Source: Cellulomonas sp. P24 (GTDB lineage Bacteria > Actinomycetota > Actinomycetes > Actinomycetales > Cellulomonadaceae). Taken from it: a DNA stretch of 64,000 bases. Under the pieces are notes generated by a model. That model saw only the letters and a list, made by a program, of their open reading frames with translations, was not told the origin of the DNA and ran no database searches. The number at the start of each line of letters is the position of its first letter. The first letter of the stretch is position 1. Both the position numbers and the translations under genes were made by a program. Location of the stretch: assembly GCF_024704385.1 (NCBI RefSeq), contig NZ_JAJDFX010000002.1, positions 2,976,001 to 3,040,000 on the forward strand, given 5' to 3'. Positions 35,600 through 44,299 of the stretch are shown here, piece by piece.

Positions 35600-36121
35600 A
35601 TGCTGCTGCTCGCCGTCTGCTCTCTCGCAGTTGTCTCTCCTCTCCTCGCGCTGCGGTGGCCTGCCGCCTTGCTGCTGCGTCGCTGGCGCTGGCCTCTGTT
35701 GATCTGGGCCGCCCTTGCGGTCCAGGTGGTGATCATCGAGATCCCGCTTCCGCACGGTCTCGCGCCGATCGTGCACGTCGCGACCTACGTGATCGCGCTC
35801 GGGTTCCTGTGGATGAACCGGCACGTCCCGGGAGCGCTGCTCGTCGGGGCCGGGGCCGCGTCGAACGGAATCACGATCGCCCTCAACTCCGGCGTCCTCC
35901 CGGCTTCCAGGGCAGCGACGGCCGCCGCCGGGATCGACCCTCACCTGGCATTCGCCAACACCGCGGTCGTCACCCACCCGGTCCTTCCATGGCTCGGTGA
36001 CATCTTCGCCTGGCCCGCACCGCTACCACTCGCCAACACCTTCAGCATCGGCGACATCCTCATCGTCCTTGGTGTCGTCATCGCGACGTGGACCGGAACA
36101 CGCCGCATACGAACGGGCTAG
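35600..36121 (+). CDS. DUF5317 membrane protein
   Basis: 173 residues, about four to five helices. Typical family signatures: LNSGVLPASRAATAAAG, FANTAVVTHPVLPWLGDIFA and PLANTFSIGDILIVLG. It starts three bases after the GGDEF-EAL stop and is surely co-transcribed, so it may assist that signalling protein at the membrane, but no function is known. Confidence 0.78.
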   Translation: MLLLAVCSLAVVSPLLALRWPAALLLRRWRWPLLIWAALAVQVVIIEIPLPHGLAPIVHVATYVIALGFLWMNRHVPGALLVGAGAASNGITIALNSGVLPASRAATAAAGIDPHLAFANTAVVTHPVLPWLGDIFAWPAPLPLANTFSIGDILIVLGVVIATWTGTRRIRTG

Positions 36122-36472
36122 GTGGGGCACGGCCGACAGTGCCCCGCACCGCCGCGCCCGAGTCGTCAGCAGATCGGTGCCAGGACAGGGGTCTCCCCTG
36201 CGTTCACGGCGGTGACGGTGAGCATCGCCGGCACGATTCGTCGATATCGGGACGACCGGCCGACCGTCATCGTCGCTGCCGTCGAGGATGTCAGTGACGG
36301 CGACCAGAGCACGACGCTGCACGTGGTCGAGACCGCGGAGACGGCGTGGATGCCGCGAGATCGATGAACCCTCTCGTGCCCTGAAGGATCGCGAACGGGT
36401 TCGGCGAGCGGCCACGACCGGTGATCACGTCGCCCTCGAGAGCGATGTGACGCTCGGCCGTGCCGGTGGTTC
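36122..36472. other. Intergenic region, no recognised gene
   Basis: About 350 bp. Two minus-strand frames look faintly protein-like (AERHIALEGDVITGRGRSPN, then after a frame change RGIHAVSAVSTTCSVV) but no family was recognised and no start or ribosome-binding site supports them. Possibly a decayed gene downstream of the SnoaL-like one. Confidence 0.3.
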
Positions 36473-36961
36473 CTATCCGGCGACGCTCCGTCGATAGGCG
36501 TCGAGCGCCTCGGGGTCGTCGATGCTGCCGTGGTGGTGGTACTGGCGCCACCGGCCGTCGTGATAGCGGAAGTAGCGGCTGGTCCGGATCTCGAGGGGCG
36601 TGACCGTGCCGTCTGGGCGCGTGTAGGTGCCGGTCTCACGGCCGGCGAAGACGGCGTGCTCGGGGCCGAGGTACTCGACGATGTCGCCGAGGGTCACCTG
36701 CACCACCACTGGGCCGGTGAAGATGCGGTCGTAGAGCTCGGCGACCGCGTCGCCGCCACGAAGGATGCCGCCCAGCGGGTTGTTCAGCTGGGCCAGCGGG
36801 TCCATGGCCCATACCTCCCGCAGCGCGTCTCTGTCGCGCTGGTTGAGCGCGTAGTAGAAGGACTCCAGGGCGGCGCGCGCTCCGTCGGCCGTGGCTGCGG
36901 CGGTCTCGTCGAGCCGGTTGCGGGCCTGCGGGCCATAGCGCGTGTTCACGAGCTGGATCAT
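36473..36961 (-). CDS. SnoaL/NTF2-like protein
   Basis: 162 residues from ATG 36961, with GGAGG seven bases upstream. ALESFYYALNQRDRDALREVW and GRWRQYHHHGSI give the cone-shaped NTF2-like fold found in ketosteroid isomerases and many unknown proteins. The frame stays open far upstream, but the ribosome-binding site favours this start. Function unknown. Confidence 0.68.
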   Translation of the reverse strand: MIQLVNTRYGPQARNRLDETAAATADGARAALESFYYALNQRDRDALREVWAMDPLAQLNNPLGGILRGGDAVAELYDRIFTGPVVVQVTLGDIVEYLGPEHAVFAGRETGTYTRPDGTVTPLEIRTSRYFRYHDGRWRQYHHHGSIDDPEALDAYRRSVAG

Positions 36962-37203
36962 CCGTCCACCTCCACCGAGAACGTCGGGTGTCGTTCGAAC
37001 ACCCACGACTGTACGACGGCGATCGACGCGGACAGGCTCCGCGATGACCGTCTCGTCGGCCGACGAGAGCTCGGTGACGGCCCAGGACGTGGGTCGCGTC
37101 GTGCCGTCGTCGAGGGCGCCGACGCGAAGAACATCGAGGCTGTCGACGCGAGCCTCGAGCCTCGCACGCTCCTGGTGGAGCAACCCGGCTTGCCGTCCGC
37201 GCG

Positions 37204-37614
37204 TTACGTGTCCGTCGTGTCGACCCGGGCCGCTGTGTCCGACGTGAGAAGGACGACGTTGCCGTCCGGGTCGTCGACCATGGCCGCGTAGGGGCCCACG
37301 GTCTGCGTGGGTGGCATGCGGCCGTGGTACCCGGCGGCCACGAGGTCGGCCCATCGCTGGTCGACGACGGCGTCATCGCCCACATAGAACTCGAGCAGCT
37401 GCTGGTAGCCACCGGCCGGGCGGGTCCATGCCGGGTCGTAGGTGGCCGCGAACGACGTGGTCAGCAGCAGACTGACGCCGCTGCCCATCCGGTGGATCAC
37501 GACGGGTCGACCGGGCTCCGGGTCGGGTAGGTCGAGGCCCAGGACGCGGTAGAACGCGATCGACGCCGCAAGATCGCGGACCTCGAGGATCATCATGCTG
37601 AGCTGGATCTCCAC
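37204..37614 (-). CDS. VOC-family protein
   Basis: 136 residues from GTG 37614 (GGAAGG upstream). IQLSMMILEVRDLAASIAFYR and a C-terminal YAAMVDDPDGNVVLLTS make a single VOC domain. Bases 37402-37437 of this gene reappear, with two changes, at 44714-44749 next to the xylanase terminator, part of the duplication described in the findings. Confidence 0.78.
   Translation of the reverse strand: MEIQLSMMILEVRDLAASIAFYRVLGLDLPDPEPGRPVVIHRMGSGVSLLLTTSFAATYDPAWTRPAGGYQQLLEFYVGDDAVVDQRWADLVAAGYHGRMPPTQTVGPYAAMVDDPDGNVVLLTSDTAARVDTTDT
37402..37437. repeat. Dispersed repeat, VOC-derived segment, copy 1
   Basis: The 36 bases starting CTGGTAGCCACCGGCCGGGC match 44714-44749 with only two substitutions. 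Here they are part of the VOC coding sequence; there they are non-coding and fused directly to the terminator segment. Confidence 0.8.
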
Positions 37615-37767
37615 CCGAACACCTTCCGACCGGTCACGGCCGGCCGCAAGCGGCGGCACACGTGGACGGACGAGGCCTTGACAGATTCGCGCCCGGGTTC
37701 TTGGCCGCGACGGTCGTGGAGCAACCCCGTCCTCCGCGACGGCGGTGACCTGATCAGTCGGGCCATC

Positions 37768-37958
37768 GCCGGGTCTGCACCTGGCACCGCGCCCGAGGTG
37801 AGACGCGGCACGACCAGGGGGTGCGTCCCGAACGTCGGGACACACCCCGGGAACGTGGCCGTCGATCAGGCGCGACGTGGCGCCTTGGTGGTCCAGAGCA
37901 CCTGCCGCAGGTCCTGGTACTGCGGCTTCGGGTTGAGGTTGTCGTCGAACAGCAGGGC
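37768..37958. repeat. Duplicated xylanase 3' end and terminator, copy 1
   Basis: About 190 bp matching 44742-44934 in the same orientation, with scattered substitutions and short indels. It comprises the last 30 codons of the GH10 xylanase (minus strand, stop at 37866-37868) and its terminator hairpin (37817-37848). Upstream xylanase sequence is absent, so it is a truncated copy. Confidence 0.85.
37817..37848 (-). terminator. Terminator hairpin, degenerate copy
   Basis: GGGGTGCGTCCCG / CGGGACACACCCC around loop AACGT; one C-A mismatch relative to the perfect copy at 44789-44823. Belongs to the truncated xylanase copy. Confidence 0.55.
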
Positions 37959-38249
37959 GGCTCCTTCCTCCTCGCTCGCGGCTGGACGGCCGCTGACGCA
38001 CGCCGCGATCGCCGACGAGACGGCCGATGTCAGCGACGACGAGTCCTCGAGATCCTTCGCTCACTCGCTGCCGCGCGGGTGGACGGGGTGGACGCGGTTC
38101 TCGACGAGGGCGGCTGTTGCCATGCTCGACGAGCTGGGCGCTGATGGGCGCGACAGCGACGCCGGGTGCGGCGGTGCTCTGTGAACGAGCATTCGTCGGT
38201 ACGACGAAACGGGACAGGTCGCTCACAGCGGAATGCTAGGTTCACGCCC

Positions 38250-38576
38250 ATGTTCCGCAGGGCAGGCGGACGACGGCTCCGCATGGTCGCACTCTCGCTG
38301 GCTGTGGCCGCGAGTGTTGCGTCCTGCAGCCAACCGGACCCGCACCTGTACGACAACGCGAACGCAGTCGCGCAGCAGCGTGACCTGAAGAACGCCGGGC
38401 ACGTTCTGCACACCGGGACGTACGGCACCGGTGGGTTCTCCAGCGACAAGCCCACGCTGGTCTACGTGTTCGACAGCGGCGGACGGTCGAACGTGAGGCG
38501 GAGCCCCGGCAAGATCGCCGCGACCAACGACAGCGAGAGTCGCAGCACCTCTGGGGCCGTCGTCGCGCGTCGTTGA
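38250..38576 (+). CDS. Small putative lipoprotein
   Basis: 108 residues from ATG 38250. Basic start (MFRRAGGRRLRM), hydrophobic core and lipobox VASC (Cys at about 27), then a short polar domain (HLYDNANAVAQQRDLKNAGHV). TAGGTT seven bases before the ATG suggests a leaderless transcript. No family recognised; the C-terminal third is Arg/Ser-rich, and its end overlaps the promoter area of the ribose operon. Confidence 0.5.
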   Translation: MFRRAGGRRLRMVALSLAVAASVASCSQPDPHLYDNANAVAQQRDLKNAGHVLHTGTYGTGGFSSDKPTLVYVFDSGGRSNVRRSPGKIAATNDSESRSTSGAVVARR

Positions 38577-38580
38577 CTCC

Positions 38581-38609
38581 TTGACGGATCCACTGCCCTG
38601 AAGTAATCT
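38581..38609 (+). promoter_or_regulatory. Promoter of the ribose operon
   Basis: -35 TTGACG (38581-38586), 17-nt spacer, -10 TAATCT (38604-38609). Twin operators at 38612-38639 begin two bases after the -10 and would cover the transcription start. Confidence 0.6.
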
Positions 38610-38611
38610 CG

Positions 38612-38639
38612 TGCAATCGATTACATGTAATCGATTTCA
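38612..38639. promoter_or_regulatory. Two directly abutting LacI-type operators
   Basis: TGCAATCGATTACA (38612-38625) and TGTAATCGATTTCA (38626-38639) each fit the LacI/cre consensus TGNAANCGNTTNCA exactly. They abut with no spacer, and their junction also forms a perfect 22-bp palindrome (38615-38636). The likely ligand is the LacI protein encoded 53 bp downstream. Confidence 0.75.
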
Positions 38640-38691
38640 TGACGGGTTCGCCCGTGATGCGGCGCAACGTGGCGCGAAGGGAAGGAAGTCG

Positions 38692-39702
38692 ATGGCGACG
38701 ATCAAGGAAGTGGCACGGGCGGCGAACGTGTCGACCGCCTCTGTCTCGCGAGTCCTCAGCGGACACCCCAGTGCATCCGAGGACCTGCGCAGGCGCGTGC
38801 TCGCCGCCGCAGCCGAGCTCAACTTCCGGCCCAACGCCGTGGCGCGCTCGCTGCGCACCACCGGTACGCGGACCGTCGGCCTCGTGGTCTCCGACCTGCT
38901 CAACCCGTTCTTCACCGAGCTCGCCCGAGCGGTCGAGGACACGGCACGGGCCGCCGGCTTCTCCGTGATCGTCGGGAACGCCGACGAGGACCCGACCCAG
39001 CAGGACCACTACGTCCGGATCCTGCTCGAGCGTCAGGTGGACGGGCTCATCGTCGTCCCGACCGTCGAGACGTCACCGCTCCTGCGCGAGGCGGCCGAGC
39101 AGGGGCACCCGCTCGTGCTCGTCGACCGACCGGCGGCCGACGTCCATGCGCCGATCGTGATGGCAGACGGCTCGGCCGCCATCCATGAGCTGGTCGACCA
39201 CCTCGTCGGGACGGGCCGCCGCCGCCTGGCTGTCATCAGCGGTCCCGACCACGCGGGCACGTCCCGCGAGCGCCTGGTCGCGTACCGTGCGGCCCTCGCG
39301 AGCCACGGTCTGGACCTCCCGGACGCCTTCGTCGTGCACGGAGACTTCCGGGCCGGATCCGGGCACGACGCCCTGGCCTCGCTGCTCGCGTTGCCGGAGG
39401 CGCCCGACGCCGTGTTCGTCGCCAACGGGCCGATGGCGCTCGGAGCCCTGCAGCTGATCGGCGAGCACGAGGGGACCTCGACGGTGAGGATCCCGGAGGA
39501 CCTCGCGCTCGCCGTCTTCGACGACATGCCGTGGTTCACGCTGCTCCGCCCCACCCTCACCGCCATCGCCCAGCCGACGTCACTGCTCGGCGAGCGCGCG
39601 ATGCAGATGCTCCTCGACCGGATCGGCGGCACGGACGTCGCGGACGAGCACCTCGGCTGCCGGCTGGAGCTGCGGGAGTCCACCCAGAGGAGGAACTCAT
39701 GA
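38692..39702 (+). CDS. LacI-family regulator of the ribose operon
   Basis: 336 residues: LacI helix-turn-helix TIKEVARAANVSTASVSRVLSG, hinge LNFRPNAVARSLRTTGTRTVG, and a sugar-binding domain (NPFFTELARAVEDTARAAG; FDDMPWFTLLRPTLTAI). AAGGAA precedes ATG 38692. It is the first gene of the operon, overlapping rbsA by four bases, and probably autoregulates through the twin operators upstream; ribose or a derivative is the presumed inducer. Confidence 0.87.
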   Translation: MATIKEVARAANVSTASVSRVLSGHPSASEDLRRRVLAAAAELNFRPNAVARSLRTTGTRTVGLVVSDLLNPFFTELARAVEDTARAAGFSVIVGNADEDPTQQDHYVRILLERQVDGLIVVPTVETSPLLREAAEQGHPLVLVDRPAADVHAPIVMADGSAAIHELVDHLVGTGRRRLAVISGPDHAGTSRERLVAYRAALASHGLDLPDAFVVHGDFRAGSGHDALASLLALPEAPDAVFVANGPMALGALQLIGEHEGTSTVRIPEDLALAVFDDMPWFTLLRPTLTAIAQPTSLLGERAMQMLLDRIGGTDVADEHLGCRLELRESTQRRNS

Positions 39703-41228
39703 CCGAGAGCCCGACCGCCCCGTCCGCCGGACCGGAGCTCCTGCGGGTCGAGGGCCTGGTCAAGAAGTTCCCGGGCGTCGTCGCGCTGGGCGGGGTCTCG
39801 TTCGACCTGCACGCGGGGGAGGTGCACGTGCTCCTCGGCGAGAACGGGGCCGGCAAGTCCACCCTGATCAAGTGCCTGGCCGGGGTGTACCAGCCGGACG
39901 GCGGACAGGTCGTCGTCGACGGTCGACCGGTGAGCATCGCGACGAGCGCACGCGCCGAGGCTCTCGGCATCGCCACGATCCACCAGGAGTTCAACCTCGT
40001 CCCTCAGCTCAGCATCGCCGAGAACGTGCTGCTGGGACGTCAGCCCCGCCGGTTCGGGCTCGTGGACAAGCGGCGCATGAATGCCGAGGCCCGCGTCGTG
40101 ATGGCCCGGGTCGGCCTCGACCTCGACCCCCGCACCCCTGTCGCCGGCCTGGGAGTCGCGCGCCAACAGCTCGTCGAGATCGCCAAGGCGCTGAGCCTGG
40201 ACGCCCGCGTCCTGATCCTCGACGAGCCGACCGCCGCACTGACCGATGCCGAGGTGGACCGGCTGCTCGAGCTGATGACCGAGCTCCGGGCGCACGGGGT
40301 CGGCCTGATCTTCATCTCGCACCACCTCGACGAGATCCGGCGCATCGGCGATCGGGTCACGGTGCTGCGCGACGGGAACTCGGTCGGGACGGTCCCCGCC
40401 AGCACCTCCACCGACGAGCTCGTCCGGATGATGGTGGGGCGGTCGATCGAGCAGCAGTACCCGCGCGAGCGTGGCGATGCCGGCGACGAGCTGCTGCGTG
40501 TCGAGCACCTGACGGCCCACGGTCGGTTCGACGACATCTCGCTCAGCGTCCGCGCCGGTGAGGTCGTCGGCATCGCCGGTCTGGTGGGAGCGGGACGGAC
40601 CGAGGTGCTCCGCGCAGTCTTCGGGGCCGACACCTACGACGCGGGCAGTGTCACGGTGCGCGGGAAGGCGCTGCCGCGCCACGACGTCCATGCCGCCATC
40701 GGCGCGGGTCTCGGGCTCGTCCCCGAGGACCGCAAGGCCCAGGGCCTCGTCCTCAGCGCATCGGTCGGCGAGAACCTTGGCCTGGTCGCGCTCGGACGCG
40801 CCACCAGACGGGGCATCGTCAACCGGCGGTGGTTGCGCAAGCTGGCCGCCGACACCGTCGACGACCTGAAGATCCGGACGCCGAACACGCAGGCGATGGT
40901 CAAGAACCTCTCCGGAGGCAACCAGCAGAAGGTCGTCATGGGCAAGTGGCTCTCGGCCGACCCCGCGGTCCTGCTGCTCGACGAGCCGACCCGCGGCGTC
41001 GACGTCGGCGCGCGGGTCGAGATCTACCAGCTCGTCAACAAGCTCACGAGCTCGGGCCGAGGCGTCCTGATGGTCTCCTCGGACCTGCCCGAGGTCCTGG
41101 GGATGTGCGACCGCATCGTCGTCATGGCCCGGGGCCGCATCGTCGGCGAGCTCACCCACCAGGAAGCTACCCAGGACGCCGTCATGGCACTGGTCGTCAC
41201 AGATGAGGAGTCCACCCGTGTCAACTGA
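39699..41228 (+). CDS. rbsA: Ribose ABC importer ATPase
   Basis: 509 residues with two ABC domains in tandem. First: Walker A GENGAGKST, the signature replaced by VARQQLVEIAKAL as is usual in RbsA, Walker B VLILDEPTAALT. Second: degenerate Walker A GLVGAGRTE, signature LSGGNQQKVVMGKWL, Walker B LLLDEPTRGVDVG. AGGAGG before ATG 39699. It energises the RbsC pore. A 26-residue overlap region precedes rbsC. Confidence 0.88.
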   Translation: MTESPTAPSAGPELLRVEGLVKKFPGVVALGGVSFDLHAGEVHVLLGENGAGKSTLIKCLAGVYQPDGGQVVVDGRPVSIATSARAEALGIATIHQEFNLVPQLSIAENVLLGRQPRRFGLVDKRRMNAEARVVMARVGLDLDPRTPVAGLGVARQQLVEIAKALSLDARVLILDEPTAALTDAEVDRLLELMTELRAHGVGLIFISHHLDEIRRIGDRVTVLRDGNSVGTVPASTSTDELVRMMVGRSIEQQYPRERGDAGDELLRVEHLTAHGRFDDISLSVRAGEVVGIAGLVGAGRTEVLRAVFGADTYDAGSVTVRGKALPRHDVHAAIGAGLGLVPEDRKAQGLVLSASVGENLGLVALGRATRRGIVNRRWLRKLAADTVDDLKIRTPNTQAMVKNLSGGNQQKVVMGKWLSADPAVLLLDEPTRGVDVGARVEIYQLVNKLTSSGRGVLMVSSDLPEVLGMCDRIVVMARGRIVGELTHQEATQDAVMALVVTDEESTRVN

Positions 41229-42207
41229 GACTGCTGCCCCTCGCCCGAGGTCCGCGCGGACTCGACTCGTCCTCACGCGCGTGCAGACCATCGCCGGTCA
41301 GAACGGCGCCTTGATGGCGCTGATCCTGCTCTGGGTCGTGATGTCCCTCCTCAGCCCGGTGTTCTTCACGGCGCAGAACATGCTCAACGTCGGGATCCAG
41401 GCCGCCGTGGTGGCCATCCTGGCCTTCGGGCAGACGTTCGTGATCGTCTCGGCCGGCATCGATCTGTCCGTCGGCTCGGTCGCCGCCCTCGCGGCCGTCG
41501 TGACCGGCTACGGCGCCACCACGATGGGTCTGAGCCCCGTGATCGCGATCCTGCTCGGGATGATCACCGGCGTCCTGGCCGGCCTGGTCTCCGGGGTGCT
41601 CGTCGCCTTCGGCCGGCTCCCGGCGTTCATCGCCACGATGGCGATGCTGTCGATCGCCCGAGGTCTCACCCTCGTGGTGTCCCAGGGCATGCCGCTCCCG
41701 CAGCCCTCCATGGTCGCCTGGTTCGGCAAGACCATCGACGGCTGGCTGCCGATGCCCGTCGTGATCATGGTCGTCCTCGGGGCGCTCGCCTCGTTCATCC
41801 TCGGCCGCACGTACACCGGGCGCGCCATGTACGCGATCGGCGGCAACGAGGAGGCCGCGCGGCTGTCAGGCATCAACGTGCAGCGCCAGAAGCTGATCAT
41901 CTATGCGCTCTCCGGGCTGTTCGCGGCCGTCGCAGGACTTGTGCTGGCCGGTCGCCTGGTCTCGGCGCAGCCCCAGGCGGCCTCGGGCTACGAGCTCGAT
42001 GCGATCGCCGCCGTGGTGATCGGCGGAGCGAGTCTCTCCGGCGGGACCGGGCGGGCGTTCGGCACGTTCGTCGGTGCGCTCGTGCTGGCCGTGATCCGGA
42101 ACGGTCTGAACCTTCTCAACGTCTCGTCGTTCTGGCAGCAGGTCGTCATCGGTGCGGTCATCGCCCTCGCGGTGCTCACCGACACCCTGCGCCGCCGCCG
42201 GACCTGA
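41218..42207 (+). CDS. rbsC: Ribose ABC importer permease
   Basis: 329 residues, about ten helices. GIDLSVGSVAALAAVVTGYG and GGNEEAARLSGINVQRQKL are signatures of the RbsC/AraH permease family, with GGASLSGGTGRAFGT near the end. GTG 41218 with GAGGAG eight bases upstream is preferred over ATG 41203. It overlaps rbsA. An internal palindrome GTCCGCGCGGAC (41250-41261) lies in the first codons. Confidence 0.86.
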   Translation: MSTETAAPRPRSARTRLVLTRVQTIAGQNGALMALILLWVVMSLLSPVFFTAQNMLNVGIQAAVVAILAFGQTFVIVSAGIDLSVGSVAALAAVVTGYGATTMGLSPVIAILLGMITGVLAGLVSGVLVAFGRLPAFIATMAMLSIARGLTLVVSQGMPLPQPSMVAWFGKTIDGWLPMPVVIMVVLGALASFILGRTYTGRAMYAIGGNEEAARLSGINVQRQKLIIYALSGLFAAVAGLVLAGRLVSAQPQAASGYELDAIAAVVIGGASLSGGTGRAFGTFVGALVLAVIRNGLNLLNVSSFWQQVVIGAVIALAVLTDTLRRRRT

Positions 42208-42283
42208 CCACCACAGAACCCCCACCACTCACAGGCATGACACCGGGAACCGCTCCCGGACCAACCAGGAAGGAAAGGTTTCG

Positions 42284-43240
42284 ATGAAGAAGCCCACAAT
42301 GAAGTTCCTGACCCTCGCGGCTGCGGGAGCGATCCTGCTCTCTGCGTGCAGCTCGGGCTCGACCACAGCAGCCTCCACTGCGAGTGGTTCCGCGTCCGCC
42401 GGTGCCCAGTCGTCGAAGATCAGCATCGGTCTGGCGCTGTCCACGCTCAACAACCCGTTCTTCGTGTCGCTGCGTGACGGCGCCCAGAAGGCTGCCGATG
42501 CCGCGGGCGTGACCCTCGTCGTCACGGACGGCGGCAACGACGCCACCACGCAGGCCAACCAGATCCAGAACTTCCAGGCGCAGAAGCTCAACGGCGTCAT
42601 CATCAACGCGGTCGACTCCGACGCGGCCGGCCCCATCGTCGCACCGCTGATCGCGGCGAAGACTCCTGTGGTCGCGGTGGACCGCGCAGTCAACGGCGCG
42701 ACCGTCAACTCGTTCATCGCCTCGGACAACGTCGCCGGTGGCGCTCTGGCCGCTGATGCGCTGGCCAAGGCGATCGGGGAGAAGGGCAAGATCATCGTGC
42801 TCCAGGGCACCGCGGGCACGTCGGCCGCGCGCGACCGTGGCCAGGGCTTCACCGACGCCATCAAGAAGTACCCGAACATCCAGATCGTCGCGACGCAGCC
42901 CGCCGACTTCGACCGCACCAAGGGCCTCGACGTCGCCACGAACCTCATGCAGGCCCACCCCGATGCCGTGGGCATCTTCGCCGAGAACGACGAGATGGCC
43001 CTCGGTGCGATCCAGGCCCTCGGTGACCGTGCCGGCAAGAGCGTCTTCGTCGTCGGGTTCGACGGCACGGCCGACGGTGTCGCCGCGATCAAGGCGGGAA
43101 CGATGGCTGCCTCGATCGCGCAGCAGCCGGAAGATCTCGGCAAGTCGGCAGTCGACACCCTCCTGGCACTGATCGACGGGAAGACCGTCGAGAAGACCAT
43201 CGGTGTCCCGGTCGTCGTGCTGGACAAGGCCAACGCCTGA
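42284..43240 (+). CDS. rbsB: Ribose-binding lipoprotein
   Basis: 318 residues. AGGAAGGAAAGG precedes ATG 42284. Lipobox LSAC (AGAILLSACSSGS), Ser/Thr/Ala linker, then the type-I periplasmic-binding fold (ISIGLALSTLNNPFFVSLRDG, NAVDSDAAGPIVAPL, VFVVGFDGTADGVAAIKAG). Delivers ribose, or a related pentose, to RbsAC. It is followed by a very stable hairpin at 43273-43316. Confidence 0.88.
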   Translation: MKKPTMKFLTLAAAGAILLSACSSGSTTAASTASGSASAGAQSSKISIGLALSTLNNPFFVSLRDGAQKAADAAGVTLVVTDGGNDATTQANQIQNFQAQKLNGVIINAVDSDAAGPIVAPLIAAKTPVVAVDRAVNGATVNSFIASDNVAGGALAADALAKAIGEKGKIIVLQGTAGTSAARDRGQGFTDAIKKYPNIQIVATQPADFDRTKGLDVATNLMQAHPDAVGIFAENDEMALGAIQALGDRAGKSVFVVGFDGTADGVAAIKAGTMAASIAQQPEDLGKSAVDTLLALIDGKTVEKTIGVPVVVLDKANA

Positions 43241-43272
43241 GTCAACCCGGGCCGGCCTCGGCCGGTCGACTC

Positions 43273-43316
43273 GGTGGTTCACCGCGGAGCGCCGTGGTGC
43301 TCCGCGGTGAACCACC
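43273..43316 (+). repeat. Perfect 18-bp inverted repeat between rbsB and rbsK
   Basis: GGTGGTTCACCGCGGAGC (43273-43290) and GCTCCGCGGTGAACCACC (43299-43316) are exact reverse complements with an 8-nt loop, in the 96-bp gap. No U-run follows. Likely a partial terminator or 3' stabiliser that separates expression of the transporter from the kinase/pyranase genes. Confidence 0.75.
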
Positions 43317-43336
43317 CGATCGCAAGGAGAACACGT

Positions 43337-44299
43337 ATGACTGCGCACCAGGTCGTCGTCGTCGGGTCCGCCAACGCTGACCTCGTGCTCGACATCGACC
43401 ACCGGCCCGCTGCCGGCGAGACCATCCTCGGCTCGGACCTCGTGACGACGCCCGGCGGCAAGGGCGCCAACCAGGCCGTTGCGGCTGGGCGCCTCGGGAC
43501 CGACGTCGCGTTCGTGGGCTGCATCGGCGCCGACGCCCACGGCGAGCTCCTCCGGGCCTCGTTGACAGGCGCCGGCGTCGACCTGCAGGGCCTGCGCGTC
43601 GTGGACGCGCCGACCGGCAGCGCCATCATCTTGGTCACGCCGGACGGTGAGAACTCGATCATCGTCTCGCCGTCGGCGAACCGGCACCTCACCCCGGCCC
43701 TCGTGGACGAGCTGAGACCGGTGTGGGCGGGCGCGACCGTGCTCGTCGCTCAGCTCGAGATACCGCTGGAGACCGTCGCCTCGATGCTCCCCGAGGCGCA
43801 CGCGTCCGGCACCCGCGTCGTGCTCAACGCGGCGCCCGCCGCGATCCTGCCCGACGAGGTCCTGAGCGTCGCCGATCCTCTTGTGGTCAACGAGTCCGAG
43901 GCGGCCTTCCTCCTGGCGCACGCCGGCACCGCGACACCCCACGACGGGTGGGCGGAACCCGGTGAGGTCGCGACGGCTCTCCTGTCACTCGGGCCCCGTT
44001 CCGTCGTGCTCACGTTGGGCGCCGCCGGTGCGGTGCTCGTCGAGCGAGGGATCGTCCTCGGGGACGATGGCGCGCGCTCCGCGACATCACCGGACGTCGT
44101 CCGCATCCCGGGCCACACCGTCGCCGTCGTCGACACCACAGGCGCGGGCGACGCCTTCGTCGGCGCCCTGGCCGCACACCTGTCCGAGGGTGTGGACCTG
44201 CCGGAGGCCGTTCGTCGGGCGAACGACGTCGCGGCAGTCGCCGTCACGCGACGAGGCGCGCAGGAGTCCTACCCCACCCGTGAGGAGCTGAACCGATGA
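43337..44299 (+). CDS. rbsK: Ribokinase
   Basis: 320 residues, PfkB family: GGKGANQAVAAGRLG near the N terminus and DTTGAGDAFVGALAAHL with the catalytic Asp near residue 265. AAGGAG before ATG 43337. Phosphorylates ribose to ribose-5-phosphate. The end overlaps rbsD by four bases. Confidence 0.88.
   Translation: MTAHQVVVVGSANADLVLDIDHRPAAGETILGSDLVTTPGGKGANQAVAAGRLGTDVAFVGCIGADAHGELLRASLTGAGVDLQGLRVVDAPTGSAIILVTPDGENSIIVSPSANRHLTPALVDELRPVWAGATVLVAQLEIPLETVASMLPEAHASGTRVVLNAAPAAILPDEVLSVADPLVVNESEAAFLLAHAGTATPHDGWAEPGEVATALLSLGPRSVVLTLGAAGAVLVERGIVLGDDGARSATSPDVVRIPGHTVAVVDTTGAGDAFVGALAAHLSEGVDLPEAVRRANDVAAVAVTRRGAQESYPTREELNR

Larger units (their letters stand above)
37615..38249. other. 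Gene-poor stretch with the xylanase 3' copy
   Basis: Apart from the repeat at 37768-37958, no gene is supported. The leftover frames are extensions of neighbours or of the xylanase fragment. A -10-like TAGGTT at 38237-38242 serves the small lipoprotein gene. Confidence 0.4.
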
